Part shown: positions 1 through 9,000 of the stretch, piece by piece
Position numbering within the stretch: the stretch's first letter is position 1
Layout of the letters: the number at the start of each line of letters is the position of its first letter
Source of the DNA: Nitrospira sp.
Lineage (GTDB): Bacteria > Nitrospirota > Nitrospiria > Nitrospirales > Nitrospiraceae
DNA length: 51,834 nt
NCBI GenBank assembly: GCA_024331085.1
Contig: JANDJG010000006.1
Coordinates: 1 to 51,834 of the forward strand
Direction of reading: 5' to 3'
Notes under the pieces: model-generated
Database searches by the model: none
The model's input: the letters and a program-made list of their open reading frames with translations, nothing else
What the model was told of the DNA's origin: nothing
Translations under genes and position numbers: made by a program

Positions 1-847
1 GGCGGTGAAAGACCAGCGTTTCGGCGGCGGCGGCTTCCCGTTCGGCCGCCGTGATGAATCCGGCCTCCTGCATCCGGGCCAGCACGTGCTCTTGCCGTTT
101 TTTCGCTCGTTCGTAGGCGGTAAACGGTGAAAACCGGCTGGGTGACTTGGGCAACCCCGCCAAGAACGCCGCCTCCGCAAGCGTCAGCTTGGCGAGATCC
201 TTTCCGAAATACGACTGGGCCGCGGACGCCACACCGTAAGCCCCTTGGCCGAAATAAATTTGATTCAGATAGGTTTCGAGAATCTGTTCCTTTCCTGTCA
301 CCGCCTCCATTTTATAGGCCAGGATGAGTTCGCGGATCTTGCGTTCGTACGAGCGTTCCGACGACAGAAACAACGACCGGGCCAACTGTTGCGTGATGGT
401 GCTGGCCCCTTCGACCTTCTTCCCGCCGTGTCGGATGTTCGTCCATGCCGCGCGCAACATGCCGATGTAGTCCAGCCCCGGATGGTCGAAAAACCGGGCG
501 TCCTCCGTGGCGATCACGGCTTGGATCAGATGCGTGGGAATGCTGGTCAGCGGCGTCAAAATACGGCGCTCGATGAAGAACTGGCCGATCGGCTGCCGAT
601 CGTCCGAATAGACGGTCGTCACCAGGCTGGGCTGATAGTTTTCGAGGAGATCGAGCGACGGCAGGTCGCGAGAAAAGTACCAGATCACCCCTCCCACGGT
701 CGTGGTTCCGGCGATTGCGCAGGCCAAGATCCCGATCAGCGCGAATTGCCACCAACGCCGGCCTCTCTTCGCCGAACCGGTCGGTCTCCCGCCCCGGCGC
801 AAACCAGGCCGTTCTTGAATTTCTATGAATCGATCATCGCCTGGCAT
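1..847 (-). CDS. Class A penicillin-binding protein (PBP1A-like), N-terminal part
   Basis: Peptidoglycan glycosyltransferase/transpeptidase of the inner membrane; only the first ~282 residues are inside the window. The frame is not in the ORF track because it has no stop here. Reading the minus strand from ATG at 847 gives a basic cytoplasmic tail (RRGGRPTGSAKRGRRWW), one membrane segment (FALIGILACAIAGTTTVGG), and then the family-51 transglycosylase motifs: ATEDARFFDHPG with the catalytic Glu, GASTITQQLARSLFL, RKIRELILAYKME and QIYFGQGAYGVASAAQSYFG. These motifs are diagnostic of class A PBPs. The transpeptidase domain should lie left of position 1. The start is the only ATG that precedes the basic tail; no strong ribosome site is visible. 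It is divergent from typA, with 213 bp between start codons. Confidence 0.93.
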   Translation of the reverse strand, partial: MPGDDRFIEIQERPGLRRGGRPTGSAKRGRRWWQFALIGILACAIAGTTTVGGVIWYFSRDLPSLDLLENYQPSLVTTVYSDDRQPIGQFFIERRILTPLTSIPTHLIQAVIATEDARFFDHPGLDYIGMLRAAWTNIRHGGKKVEGASTITQQLARSLFLSSERSYERKIRELILAYKMEAVTGKEQILETYLNQIYFGQGAYGVASAAQSYFGKDLAKLTLAEAAFLAGLPKSPSRFSPFTAYERAKKRQEHVLARMQEAGFITAAEREAAAAETLVFHR

Positions 848-981
848 GGAATCGCGACTCCCGGAGGAACGGTGACGTCCGAAGGCGGCTTTCCCACCTT
901 ACAACGCACCCCTCCAAAACTCAAGTTCGCCCATGAAGCCGGCATCGAACGACCCGCACCGCCCGCGATGGACAGAGCACC

Positions 982-1010
982 TTGTGCGAGACTGGCCCGT
1001 GCGGTATACT
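982..1010 (+). promoter_or_regulatory. Sigma-70 promoter of typA
   Basis: TTGTGC (982-987), a 17-bp spacer and TATACT (1005-1010) form a near-consensus housekeeping promoter. The predicted transcript starts at about 1017, roughly 45 nt before the typA start codon. Recognised by eye only. Confidence 0.7.
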
Positions 1011-1016
1011 CACTCC

Positions 1017-1046
1017 GACGCCCGATACGCGGGGCGTCTTTTTTTT
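1017..1046 (+). promoter_or_regulatory. 5' leader hairpin with U8 tract in front of typA
   Basis: GACGCCC (1017-1023) pairs perfectly with GGGCGTC (1032-1038) across an 8-nt loop and is followed at once by eight T. This is the shape of an intrinsic terminator, but the stem begins at the predicted transcription start and no plus-strand gene lies upstream for it to terminate. It may be a 5' stability or attenuation element for typA. Confidence 0.6.
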
Positions 1047-1060
1047 GCCCGAACGAAACG

Positions 1061-2926
1061 ATGAACTCCATGTCGCAACCATTTGTTTCCCGCAGCCGCC
1101 GCAACGATATTCGGAACGTCGCCATCATCGCCCACGTCGATCACGGCAAGACCACGCTCGTCGACGCCGTTCTTCGCCAAACCAGAGTCCATCGAAAAAT
1201 CGACGAAATGGGCGAGCGGATCATGGACTCCATGGACCAAGAGCGCGAACGCGGCATCACGATCCGGGCCAAGAACGCCAGCGTCCTGTATAACGGCGTC
1301 AAGATCAACATCGTCGACACGCCGGGCCACGCCGACTTCGGCGGTGAAGTCGAACGAACGCTTCGCATGGTGGACGGAGTGCTGCTCCTGATCGACGCCA
1401 AGGAAGGCCCCATGCCGCAGACCACCTTCGTGCTGCGCAAGGCCCTGGCGCTCGGGCACAAAGCCGTCGTCGTCATCAACAAGATCGACCGGCCGGACGC
1501 CATGATCGACGACGTCGTCAACCGGACGTTCGATCTCTTCGTGCACCTGGGCGCCACCGACGAGCAACTCGACTTTCCGATCGTCTACACATCCGCCCTC
1601 AAAGGAATCGCCACGCTCGACGTCAACAAACCGGGGCGCGACATCGCGCCGCTGCTCGACACGGTGTTGGAACAGATTCCCGCCCCGACCGTCAACGCCG
1701 AGGCGCCGCTCCAAATCCTGGTGCTGGCGCTCGCGCATGATCCGTACAAAGGCAAGCTCGGCATCGGCAAAATTCAATCGGGTTCGATCGCCAGACGCCA
1801 GAACGTGCTGGTCTTGGGAAAGGACGGATCAAAACTCCCCGGCAAGGTCTCCGACCTCGCGGTCTATTCGGGCCTCGATCGAGTGGACACGGAACGGGCC
1901 GAGGCGGGAGAGATCGTCGCCGTGGCGGGACTCGACGACGTCGGCATCGGCGACACCATCGCCGACGCCGAACGGCCGATCGCCCTTCCCCGCGTCACGA
2001 TCGACGAGCCGACCGTTCAAATGACCTTTTCCGTGAACAACAGCCCCTTCGCCGGGCGGGAAGGGAAATTTCTCACCTCTCGCCATCTGCGGGAACGGCT
2101 CTTCAAGGAGCTGGAAACCAACGTCTCGCTGCGGGTCGGCGAGACGGACAGCGCCGACCGCTTTCTCGTGGCCGGACGCGGCGAGCTGCATCTCGCCGTC
2201 TTGATCGAACAGATGCGGCGAGAAGGCTACGAGCTGCAAGTCTCTCAGCCGGAAGTCATTCTCCGTCGAGAGGGCGACCGCCTCATGGAGCCCTACGAAG
2301 AATTGACCGTCCAGGTGCCGGACGTCTATCAAGGGGCCGTGATCGAAGAAATCGGCAAGCGGCGCGGCGCCATGCGAAACATGAAACTCATCCATTCCGA
2401 CGTCGGCGCCGGCGAGCTTCACTTGGAATACGATATTCCCACGCGCGGCATCATGGGCTTGAAAAACGTCCTCATGGCCAAGACGCGCGGCACGGTCATT
2501 CTGCACCATGTGTTCAAGGACTATAAACCGGCGCAGGAACAGGACCTGCTCATCACCCCGCACGGATCTCTTTGCGCGTTCGAGGACGGCGTCAGCACGG
2601 CCTATGCGCTGTTCATGGCCCAGGAGCGAGGAGAGCTGTTCATCGGTCCTGGAGTCGAAGTCTACCGGGGGATGATCGTGGGGCAAAACAGCCGAGACGA
2701 GGACTTGGACGTCAACGTGTGCAAGGAAAAGCATCTGACGAACATGCGGGCCTCCGGCTCCGACGAGGCGTTGATTCTCACTCCGCCTCGGGAGCTCACG
2801 CTGGAATACGCGCTGGAATACATCGGAGCCGACGAACTCGTGGAGGTCACACCCAAGAGCCTACGGCTTCGTAAGCGGCTTTTGAATCCCGAAGACCGGC
2901 GCAAAGCCAAAAAGGCGGGGAAATGA
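1061..2926 (+). CDS. typA: Translational GTPase TypA/BipA
   Basis: Ribosome-associated GTPase of the EF-G/LepA superfamily that acts in 50S assembly and in growth under cold or other stress. The 621-residue product is close to the usual length of about 610. GTPase motifs are in order: G1 AHVDHGKTT near residue 24, the switch region RERGITIRAKN, G3 DTPGHADFGGEVER and G4 NKIDRPDA. The TypA-specific C-terminal domain follows (RGELHLAVLIEQMRREGYE, GPGVEVYRGMIVG). ATG 1061 or the second ATG at 1070 could be used. The ORF-track start at 245 would add 272 residues of antisense PBP sequence and is rejected. It has its own promoter and leader hairpin just upstream, and no gene overlaps it on the same strand. 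Confidence 0.95.
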   Translation: MNSMSQPFVSRSRRNDIRNVAIIAHVDHGKTTLVDAVLRQTRVHRKIDEMGERIMDSMDQERERGITIRAKNASVLYNGVKINIVDTPGHADFGGEVERTLRMVDGVLLLIDAKEGPMPQTTFVLRKALALGHKAVVVINKIDRPDAMIDDVVNRTFDLFVHLGATDEQLDFPIVYTSALKGIATLDVNKPGRDIAPLLDTVLEQIPAPTVNAEAPLQILVLALAHDPYKGKLGIGKIQSGSIARRQNVLVLGKDGSKLPGKVSDLAVYSGLDRVDTERAEAGEIVAVAGLDDVGIGDTIADAERPIALPRVTIDEPTVQMTFSVNNSPFAGREGKFLTSRHLRERLFKELETNVSLRVGETDSADRFLVAGRGELHLAVLIEQMRREGYELQVSQPEVILRREGDRLMEPYEELTVQVPDVYQGAVIEEIGKRRGAMRNMKLIHSDVGAGELHLEYDIPTRGIMGLKNVLMAKTRGTVILHHVFKDYKPAQEQDLLITPHGSLCAFEDGVSTAYALFMAQERGELFIGPGVEVYRGMIVGQNSRDEDLDVNVCKEKHLTNMRASGSDEALILTPPRELTLEYALEYIGADELVEVTPKSLRLRKRLLNPEDRRKAKKAGK

Positions 2927-2992
2927 CGCCGTGCCCGCCCCCCGATTCGCAACGACAACGTGACACAAGATAGATAAGCGAAGGCCCCTACG

Positions 2993-3745
2993 ATGAGAAT
3001 CCGCAAAAAAACGCCCAAACCTTCCGCCAACCGGCCGCCCCTCTACTTCATCGGCTACCGTGGAACGGCTCCTTCCGCGGAAGAGATCAAAGCCTGGTAC
3101 GAGCAAACATACGGGGGGCCGTTGGCGCTTCGCCATGAAGAGGGCGCGCCCGAATCCTGGCAGGCCACCCATGGCCCCTGGTCGGCCTACGTCGTCATGC
3201 CCTTGCCGGCCAGCCACGCGGGCGAGATCATGAAACAATTGGCGTGGGAGCATGAGCTGATGGGCGCCGTGGCTCCTCCCGTCGCGACGCCGCGAGAGAC
3301 GCCGAACATGGTGCTGTTCGCCGCGAGACTGGCGCGAGGACTGACCCTCCTCTCGCAGGGGACCGCCTACGACGTCACCACGCAAGCCTACCGTAACCCC
3401 TCGGATTGGCAAGACCGGCCCCTCACTGAATTCGTCCTGGACGATCATCTGATCCTGACGCATGACGACACATCGAGGCCGGACCATGTGTGGTCCTATT
3501 CGCTGGGGCTGAGCAAGTTCGGCCTGGATGAACTTGAAACCTGGCAACACAAAGGGCTTCCAGAACAGACGGCCCGGGAACTCCTGGCCGAATCGGCCCG
3601 CGAATTGCTCGGTCTTGGACACTCTCCCAAAGTCGGGACCGAGCTTTTTGTTCCCGCTCTGGGCCGCACCGTTCGGATCGTCAACTATCGCACGGCGGCC
3701 CCGGCGGGGCGCATGCTCGGATTCCGAGAACTGCGTACCGGGTGA
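2993..3745 (+). CDS. Conserved hypothetical protein, 250 aa
   Basis: I do not recognise a family. The protein starts with a short basic tail (MRIRKKTPKPSANRPP), then a mixed alpha/beta sequence with no signal peptide or membrane segment, so it is probably cytosolic. Landmarks are FIGYRG near residue 19, several Trp residues, TQAYRNPSDWQDRPLTEF and a C-terminal stretch ending FRELRTG. Codon use matches its neighbours. A weak GAAGG lies ahead of the ATG. It begins 66 bp after typA, so read-through from typA is possible, and a strong hairpin follows its stop codon. Confidence that it is a real gene is high; no function is proposed. Confidence 0.75.
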   Translation: MRIRKKTPKPSANRPPLYFIGYRGTAPSAEEIKAWYEQTYGGPLALRHEEGAPESWQATHGPWSAYVVMPLPASHAGEIMKQLAWEHELMGAVAPPVATPRETPNMVLFAARLARGLTLLSQGTAYDVTTQAYRNPSDWQDRPLTEFVLDDHLILTHDDTSRPDHVWSYSLGLSKFGLDELETWQHKGLPEQTARELLAESARELLGLGHSPKVGTELFVPALGRTVRIVNYRTAAPAGRMLGFRELRTG

Positions 3746-3780
3746 CGGGTTCGCTCACGCCGTCACCCCTGTTTCATTTC
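3740..3780 (+). terminator. Terminator-like hairpin after the hypothetical gene
   Basis: GGGTGACGG (3740-3748) pairs with CCGTCACCC (3760-3768), a 9-bp perfect stem that includes the stop codon of the preceding gene. It is followed by a T-rich stretch (CTGTTTCATTTC). The U-tract is weak, so efficiency is uncertain. Confidence 0.55.
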
Positions 3781-3816
3781 ACGAGGTTCGCCCCACTCTC
3801 TAGGCCTTCAGGCCCG

Positions 3817-3846
3817 TTGACAACCCTTAAAGACGCGGGGTACAAG
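3817..3846 (+). promoter_or_regulatory. Promoter of the peroxiredoxin gene
   Basis: A perfect -35 box TTGACA (3817-3822) is followed after 18 bp by TACAAG (3841-3846), a 4/6 match to the -10 box. It lies about 75 bp before the start codon. Confidence 0.5.
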
Positions 3847-3919
3847 GTCTGTCCGGGGAGGGATTTCGGATCTCACACATCGTCAACATTCAGCGACGCT
3901 TACAAAAGGAGGGCCGGAG

Positions 3920-4390
3920 ATGAGCGATGTAGCGCAGGAAATCAAGGTCGGCGACGCGGCGCCGGATTTTACATTGAAGGATCAGGATCAGAAGGACGTT
4001 AAACTCAGCGACTATCGCGGCAAGAAAAACGTGGTGCTGTGCTTCTATCCGCTGGACTGGAGCCCGGTCTGCCACGGGGAAAACAAGTGTCTGTCGGACG
4101 ATTTCCCCAAGTTTGAATCCGCCAATGCCGAGCTGTTCGGCATCAGTTGCGACAGTTTCTTTTCGCACAAGGCCTGGGCCGATTCCCTCGGACTTCGGCA
4201 CCGGCTCCTTGCCGACATGCACCGGACCGTCTGCAAATCCTACGGGCTGTACTTTGAGCCCCTGAACTGCTCCAAGCGCGCGACCGTGATCGTCGATAAG
4301 AACGGCAAGGTCGCCTATGTGAAGGTGCAGGAAATTAAGACGGCGCGGGAAGACAAGGAAATTCTCGACGCTCTCGCCAAGCTCAATTAG
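3920..4390 (+). CDS. Peroxiredoxin (AhpC/TSA family)
   Basis: Thiol peroxidase that reduces H2O2 and organic peroxides in the cytosol; 156 residues. The thioredoxin-fold start ([22 protein letters not shown]) leads to the active site YPLDWSPVC, where P44, S48 and C51 match the family PxxxS/TxxC pattern with C51 as peroxidatic cysteine. Further cysteines (C57, C77, C105, C117) could resolve; the spacing does not identify the subclass, so a 1-Cys (AhpE-like) or atypical 2-Cys mechanism are both possible. Arg in KRATVIVD fits the conserved active-site Arg. AAAAGGAGGG lies 7 nt before the ATG, an excellent ribosome site. The CxxC thioredoxin-like protein 106 bp downstream is a plausible reductant. 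Confidence 0.93.
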   Translation: MSDVAQEIKVGDAAPDFTLKDQDQKDVKLSDYRGKKNVVLCFYPLDWSPVCHGENKCLSDDFPKFESANAELFGISCDSFFSHKAWADSLGLRHRLLADMHRTVCKSYGLYFEPLNCSKRATVIVDKNGKVAYVKVQEIKTAREDKEILDALAKLN

Positions 4391-4410
4391 TATCGTCGTG
4401 CTCACGCTCG

Positions 4411-4444
4411 GGACGCACGGAGCTCGACTCCGTTCCGTGCGTCC
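4411..4444 (+). terminator. Strong hairpin between peroxiredoxin and thioredoxin-like genes
   Basis: GGACGCACGGA (4411-4421) pairs perfectly with TCCGTGCGTCC (4434-4444), an 11-bp GC-rich stem. Flanking GCTCG and CGAGC can extend it. No U-tract follows, so it may act as an mRNA-stabilising or partial termination structure rather than a classical terminator. Confidence 0.45.
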
Positions 4445-4496
4445 TTGAGCCCGAGCAGACTCATGCGACCCAACGTCGCGCATCGCCGATCGCAAT

Positions 4497-4826
4497 ATGA
4501 GCACCGTTCTTGACGTCAGCGACGAGAACTACAAGGAATTTACCGACAGCTCCGGCGCCGTCGTGGCCTATGGCCTGGCCACCTGCGAGCCCTGCCAAGC
4601 CTATGATCCCATCCTGGAAAGCATCGCAGCCAAGTTTCCCTCCATCAAGGTCGGCAAGGCCAAGATGCACGTCCCGGGTCGTTGTCGTGAGATCAAGCGG
4701 ACCCACTCGTTCGAGACCTACCCCACCACCCACTTTTTTTCCGGCGGCAAGCTGCTCCTGACCCGCGAAGGCATCGTCGAGCCGGCTGAATTGGCCGAAC
4801 TGATTACGGCCCTCTTGTTGAAGTAA
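4497..4826 (+). CDS. Thioredoxin-like protein, CEPC active site
   Basis: Small cytosolic thiol-disulfide oxidoreductase, 109 residues. The CxxC motif is CEPC (C30-C33), in the position expected after the first beta-alpha-beta unit (AVVAYGLATCEPC). The conserved cis-proline is in ETYPTTHFFSGGK (P76), followed by the closing beta-strand and helix (EPAELAELITALLLK). A third cysteine, C63, is unusual. No signal peptide is visible. The CEPC sequence differs from the CGPC of general thioredoxins, so it may serve a dedicated partner; the peroxiredoxin just upstream is the natural candidate. ATG follows a weak ribosome site. Confidence 0.85.
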   Translation: MSTVLDVSDENYKEFTDSSGAVVAYGLATCEPCQAYDPILESIAAKFPSIKVGKAKMHVPGRCREIKRTHSFETYPTTHFFSGGKLLLTREGIVEPAELAELITALLLK

Positions 4827-4850
4827 TCCCATAATTCTCTCACGAAGACT

Positions 4851-4879
4851 TTGACAATTTGCCCGCCATACCGGATAAG
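4851..4879 (+). promoter_or_regulatory. Promoter of the secreted His-rich pair
   Basis: TTGACA (4851-4856), a 17-bp spacer and GATAAG (4874-4879). It lies 84 bp upstream of the first His-rich gene and just downstream of the thioredoxin-like gene. Confidence 0.6.
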
Positions 4880-4962
4880 ATGTGCAGACGAGAGGCGCCC
4901 CGGGCCGGAGGAACGCCTCGTGTCTTTGACTCATCGGTGATCGGCGTGAAGGAGACCCTTGC

Positions 4963-5451
4963 ATGAGAAGAACGATGACCGGCCTGGTCCTTGCGGCAAC
5001 GTTCGCCACGGCACCGCTCGGTTGGGCGCACACGGATGAATATTTTGAATTCGTCGATGCTCCGCATGGCGGACAGTTGCGTATGACGGGACCGTTTCAT
5101 CTGGAGCTGGTCGCCAAAGAGGGCAATCTCACCGTGTACGTCACGGACCATGCCGACAACAGAATCAGCGTAGAAGGAGGATTGGCCAAGGCGACCATCG
5201 AAACGGGAGGGACCAGAACGCAGGTGCACCTCCATCCTATCGGCAACAACGTCCTCAAAGGCTCCGGCTCTTTCGCCCTCACGCCGGAGACGGTCGTCAT
5301 CGTGTTCCTGAAATTGCCGAATCAGGACGGCTATGCCGCCCGTTTCATGCCGCTGAAACCGAAGACCGCCTTCACCGAACAGCAGCCCAAAGGAAGCTCC
5401 TCATCGTCGGACGACGAGCATCACCACCATCATCATCCACCGAAACACTGA
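4963..5451 (+). CDS. Secreted small protein with His-rich C-terminus (paralogue 1)
   Basis: Periplasmic protein of 162 residues with an N-terminal signal peptide (RRTMTGLVLAATFATAPLGWA, cleavage after Ala before HTDEY). The mature part has a HGGQLRMTGPFHLELV block, a beta-rich core (NLTVYVTDHADN, VEGGLAKATIE) and a low-complexity tail SSSSSDDEHHHHHHPPKH, which includes six consecutive histidines. The next gene encodes a clear paralogue. The His blocks suggest binding of a divalent metal such as Cu, Ni or Zn; this is inference, because I do not know a characterised homologue. GAAGGAG lies 8 nt before the ATG and a TTGACA/GATAAG promoter precedes it. Confidence 0.8.
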   Translation: MRRTMTGLVLAATFATAPLGWAHTDEYFEFVDAPHGGQLRMTGPFHLELVAKEGNLTVYVTDHADNRISVEGGLAKATIETGGTRTQVHLHPIGNNVLKGSGSFALTPETVVIVFLKLPNQDGYAARFMPLKPKTAFTEQQPKGSSSSSDDEHHHHHHPPKH

Positions 5452-5476
5452 CGGCCTCTGTGACGGAGCATCGACC

Positions 5477-5932
5477 ATGACGAAACATTTGCCGGGACTT
5501 CTCGTTCTTCTTGTCCTCGCGGTATTCTCGACGCCGGCGGACGCGCACAAGCAGGAGAAGAGGAAACACGTCGAACCCGTAAAGGCCTATCACGGCGGGC
5601 AGGCGCAGGAAGCGGGGCCCTATCACCTGGAACTGGTCGCCAAGGACGGTGAGTTGACGCTGTACGTCGCGGACCATGACGACAAGGCCGTGTCCACCGA
5701 AGGCGGCAAGGCCAAGGCCACGATTCAGCGGGGATACGAGAAAGCCTCGCGAGTCGAAGTGGAACTGCAACCGGCCGGAGACAACGTGCTGAAAGGAGCG
5801 GGGGCCTTTACGATCAATCACGATACCAAGATCATGATCTTCATCAAACTGCCCGACCACGAAGCCCACGCCGCTTCGTTCGCCCCATCCGGCGCCCAGG
5901 GTAAAACAACGGGCCACACCTCCAAGCACTGA
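5477..5932 (+). CDS. Secreted small protein (paralogue 2)
   Basis: Paralogue of the preceding gene, 151 residues, 25 bp downstream and likely cotranscribed. Signal peptide (LPGLLVLLVLAVFSTPADA, cleavage before HKQEK). The shared core is obvious: HGGQAQEAGPYHLELVAKDG, ELTLYVADHDDKAV, EGGKAKATIQ and NVLKGAGAF match HGG/GPFHLELVAKEG, NLTVYVTDHADN, EGGLAKATIE and NVLKGSGSF in paralogue 1. The mature N-terminus is lysine-rich (KQEKRKHVEPVK) and the tail has only scattered histidines (GHTSKH). The conserved HGG, YHLEL and DHDD blocks may be the metal-binding residues of this undescribed domain. GGAG precedes the ATG. Confidence 0.8.
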   Translation: MTKHLPGLLVLLVLAVFSTPADAHKQEKRKHVEPVKAYHGGQAQEAGPYHLELVAKDGELTLYVADHDDKAVSTEGGKAKATIQRGYEKASRVEVELQPAGDNVLKGAGAFTINHDTKIMIFIKLPDHEAHAASFAPSGAQGKTTGHTSKH

Positions 5933-6071
5933 GTCAACGACGGCTCATACTAAAACAAAGGCTCGACAAATCTCCTTTTCTTGCCGACAGCCTGAATCTG
6001 TATCAAGAACGGGTCTGAATTCTTCTGTCGCCTCAAACGCGGGCGCCGCATTTCGCACTTGCCGCCATGGC

Positions 6072-9000
6072 TTACTCCTCCTCAAATCCCTGACTCGTGA
6101 ACTTGAGCGTCCGGCTGTTTTCGGTCACGGTGCGGACCACGTGGTCCGGGGCACCGTTCGGAATCTGAGCGTCAATTTCCAGCGTCACCTTCACCTCTGA
6201 ACCCACCAATCCGGCAAGGTGCGCGATGATTTCGTCGGCAATGCGGCCGGCATCGCGTCCCACGCGGGTCGGATCTAGTTCGACGCTTCCGTGGAATCGT
6301 TTTGGGGCCCGCGGTCCTTTGGATGCCGCAACTCCATCCTTGGCCGCTGCCGCGGCTCCGCCAGTTGTGCCGCTCCTCTGTCCAGCCCCTGCCTGACCCT
6401 GTGCGGAGGGAATAGGTTTCGCTTCCGCTTCTTGTTGTTGACGCGCGATCTCCGAACGCACCAGCAGGCCTGTGTCACCGGTGGTAATAGGCACATGCTG
6501 ACCGCAACGAAGCCCCTGATAGCGGTGGGCCGATTCGTCGTAACTGTCCGCGTACGCGAACGTCTCATGGTCCCAGGTCAGTAACGCGAAGCCGCTGGAA
6601 ATCGCCTCCACTAACACCCGCGTGTCGGCGAGTCGCGGCAAATACAAATAGCGTGCAAAGTCGTCCGCAAGCTGCTTAATTGAAACGTGGTTCCCTCGCC
6701 ATAAGGGAATACGGTCAAGCTCCATCCTCAGTCTGGTACCGGCCAGCGACGTGATCAGCAATTCATCGTTTCTGAGCTTCTTGCTGGCCCGAACTGCCAG
6801 AGCGTCCAGCCCTGTGAGTCGGAAGGCCTGCCATTCCACAGACGCCTGGGGGTTGGCTTGCCCCGGCACCAGCAGCCATTGGTAGGTTTCTGGGATACGT
6901 GCCGACACGATATCATCGGCTGCGGCCAATTGGTTTTCAGCCTGCTTCACCTGATGAGGATCGAGATTGAGCATCTCTTTTTCCGTCAGAATCGCATTCC
7001 AGGCGAGATAGCGACGCACGGCTTCATCCAGATCTTGCAACCGCACCTGGTCGGCCGCGAGAAAAACAAGCGTATTGCGGAAGAGTCTCGGGCTGTTCCC
7101 CCGTGATTCCAAGATCGCCTTGGCAGCCGCCTCGGCCGGATTGCCCGGCTGTTTGCTGTAGGGATGGTCGATGCTCAGGACCACGAGCCTGGCGTCCGGA
7201 TCATCGGGCACATCCTGGCCGGACTCAGGCATGGCATGCACACGGACAAAGTCCCCCGTCTTGCGGAGATCGTCGCGAAGCCGACGGCCGATCTCATGTG
7301 CCACCTGATCGGGATTACGTTTGAGCTGCTCGGCCCGATCCTCGGCCAGCTTCGTGACCGTCGGCTGCGTCGAGTACCAGTAGCGGGCACCGTCTTGGTA
7401 CAGGTAGGTCGCGGCACCGGCCAGCCGGCGCAACGCATCCCCGAACACGGCCGGCGACTCGCCGGGCATGACACAGCCGAGTTTCACCCGGCGATCTTCA
7501 ATGCCACGGTTCGCCGCCGTGGCGGTTGGGGCCGATCCCAGATAAATGGTGCGCGCCACACGGCGGCCGGCCGCGTATTTCCCAAGGTTGGGCACGTCAC
7601 GATCCAAGCGAAGCGGCAAGGCACCGGGGCCGTCCACATCTTTCTCGATCACCGGCACCCAGTTGTCGGAGAGATAGCGCGTCAATTCGAACTGGACGCG
7701 GGGATCGTCGATCGGAACATTAGACGGGAGAATCAGCGGATTCCGATCGCCCTTCTCCCAGAGACTATGGATCACGGACGCCATCAGACGCAGCACTCCG
7801 CGCGTCCGCTGGAACTTCACCAGCGTGGACCAGTCCGTGTAGAGCCGGTCGAAGACCTCAGGATGGATGGGGTACGCGGCCTTGAGCCGCTTTTCATAAT
7901 CGGATTCTCGACACTCGGGCGGAAACTCTGCGGCCTGGGTGGCATACAAATCAAAGAACGCCTTCGCGACGGTATCCCGCGCCACATACTGACTCTTTTC
8001 GACGAGCGGCTCGAACAGGCGGCGCCGGACGATTTCGAATCCCTCCTCCGCACTGGCCGGCCGCCAGGAAGACTCGACTCGCCCCACGACGTTTTGCAGC
8101 CGATTCAGCGCCTCCCGCCCTCTTTGCCCGCCCACTTCCACATCATCGGTTTGGGTATGCGGCGATCCGGTTGTATCGGACGCCGGCAAACTGATGACCA
8201 GCAAACAGTTCTTCGCGAGCTTCGCGGACTCGGTCAGGGCCTGCGCGAAGGTGAATTGCGTCTCGAAGCCGCCAGCCGGCAGGTCGCTCTGGTCATGGAG
8301 TTGGCGCGCATAGGCCACCCACTCGTCGATCAAAATGAGGCAAGGACCGTAGTCATTGAAAAGCCCTCGCAGCACATCACCGGGACTGGTGGCTCGTTCA
8401 TCGTCGGCCTGCACCCGCTTGTACGCCTTCTTGGCCTCCTTCACGCCGCCCGCTGCAAACCCCAGTTGCCAGGCGAGTTCTCCCCACAATGTTCGGACCA
8501 CCGTGCCATCGGATTTGACGACCGGATTGCCCGGCGAGATGCGATTCCCGACCAAGACCACGCGCTTCGCGGCAGGCAACTTCGAGACGCCGGCCTCTTT
8601 CATGACCGCATCGACTCCCAGCAAATCACCGGGCGGAGTTCCTGAGACCAGATGGTACAGCGCCAGCATGGAGTGGGTTTTGCCTCCGCCGAAGTTCGTT
8701 TGAAGCTGGACGACAGGGTCGCCGCCGTTCCCCGTCAGTCGTCGAACGGCTCCCGCGAGAAGTCGCTTCAAACTGTCGGTCAAATAGGTTCGACGGAAGA
8801 ACTCGTCAGGATTCTTGTACTCGTCCGATCCTTCGCCGATATGCACCTGCCAGAGATCGGCGGCAAACTCGGCTTGCTGGTAGCGTCCACTGGCGACATC
8901 TTTGTGCGGATTGACGACCTCGCGCCACGGCGTCAGCCCGCCGGTCGCCTGGCTTTCGATGGCCGTCCCGGCACTTTTCCGTTTTTCGGTCCGCACCTGC

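Noticed and set aside
312-755. Minus-strand 147-aa ORF
   Set aside because: Shadow frame of the PBP1A gene, whose true frame carries the GASTITQQ and YFGQGAYG motifs.
1017-1046. Ordinary transcription terminator of an upstream gene
   Set aside because: No plus-strand gene ends upstream within the window, and a strong promoter lies immediately before it.
245-1060. N-terminal 272-residue extension of the typA ORF
   Set aside because: It runs antisense through the PBP1A gene, passes through the typA promoter and leader hairpin, and TypA proteins start near MNSMSQPFVS.
7164-8645. Plus-strand 493-aa ORF
   Set aside because: Antisense shadow of the DUF499 ATPase; no motifs and strongly biased composition (Arg/His-rich).
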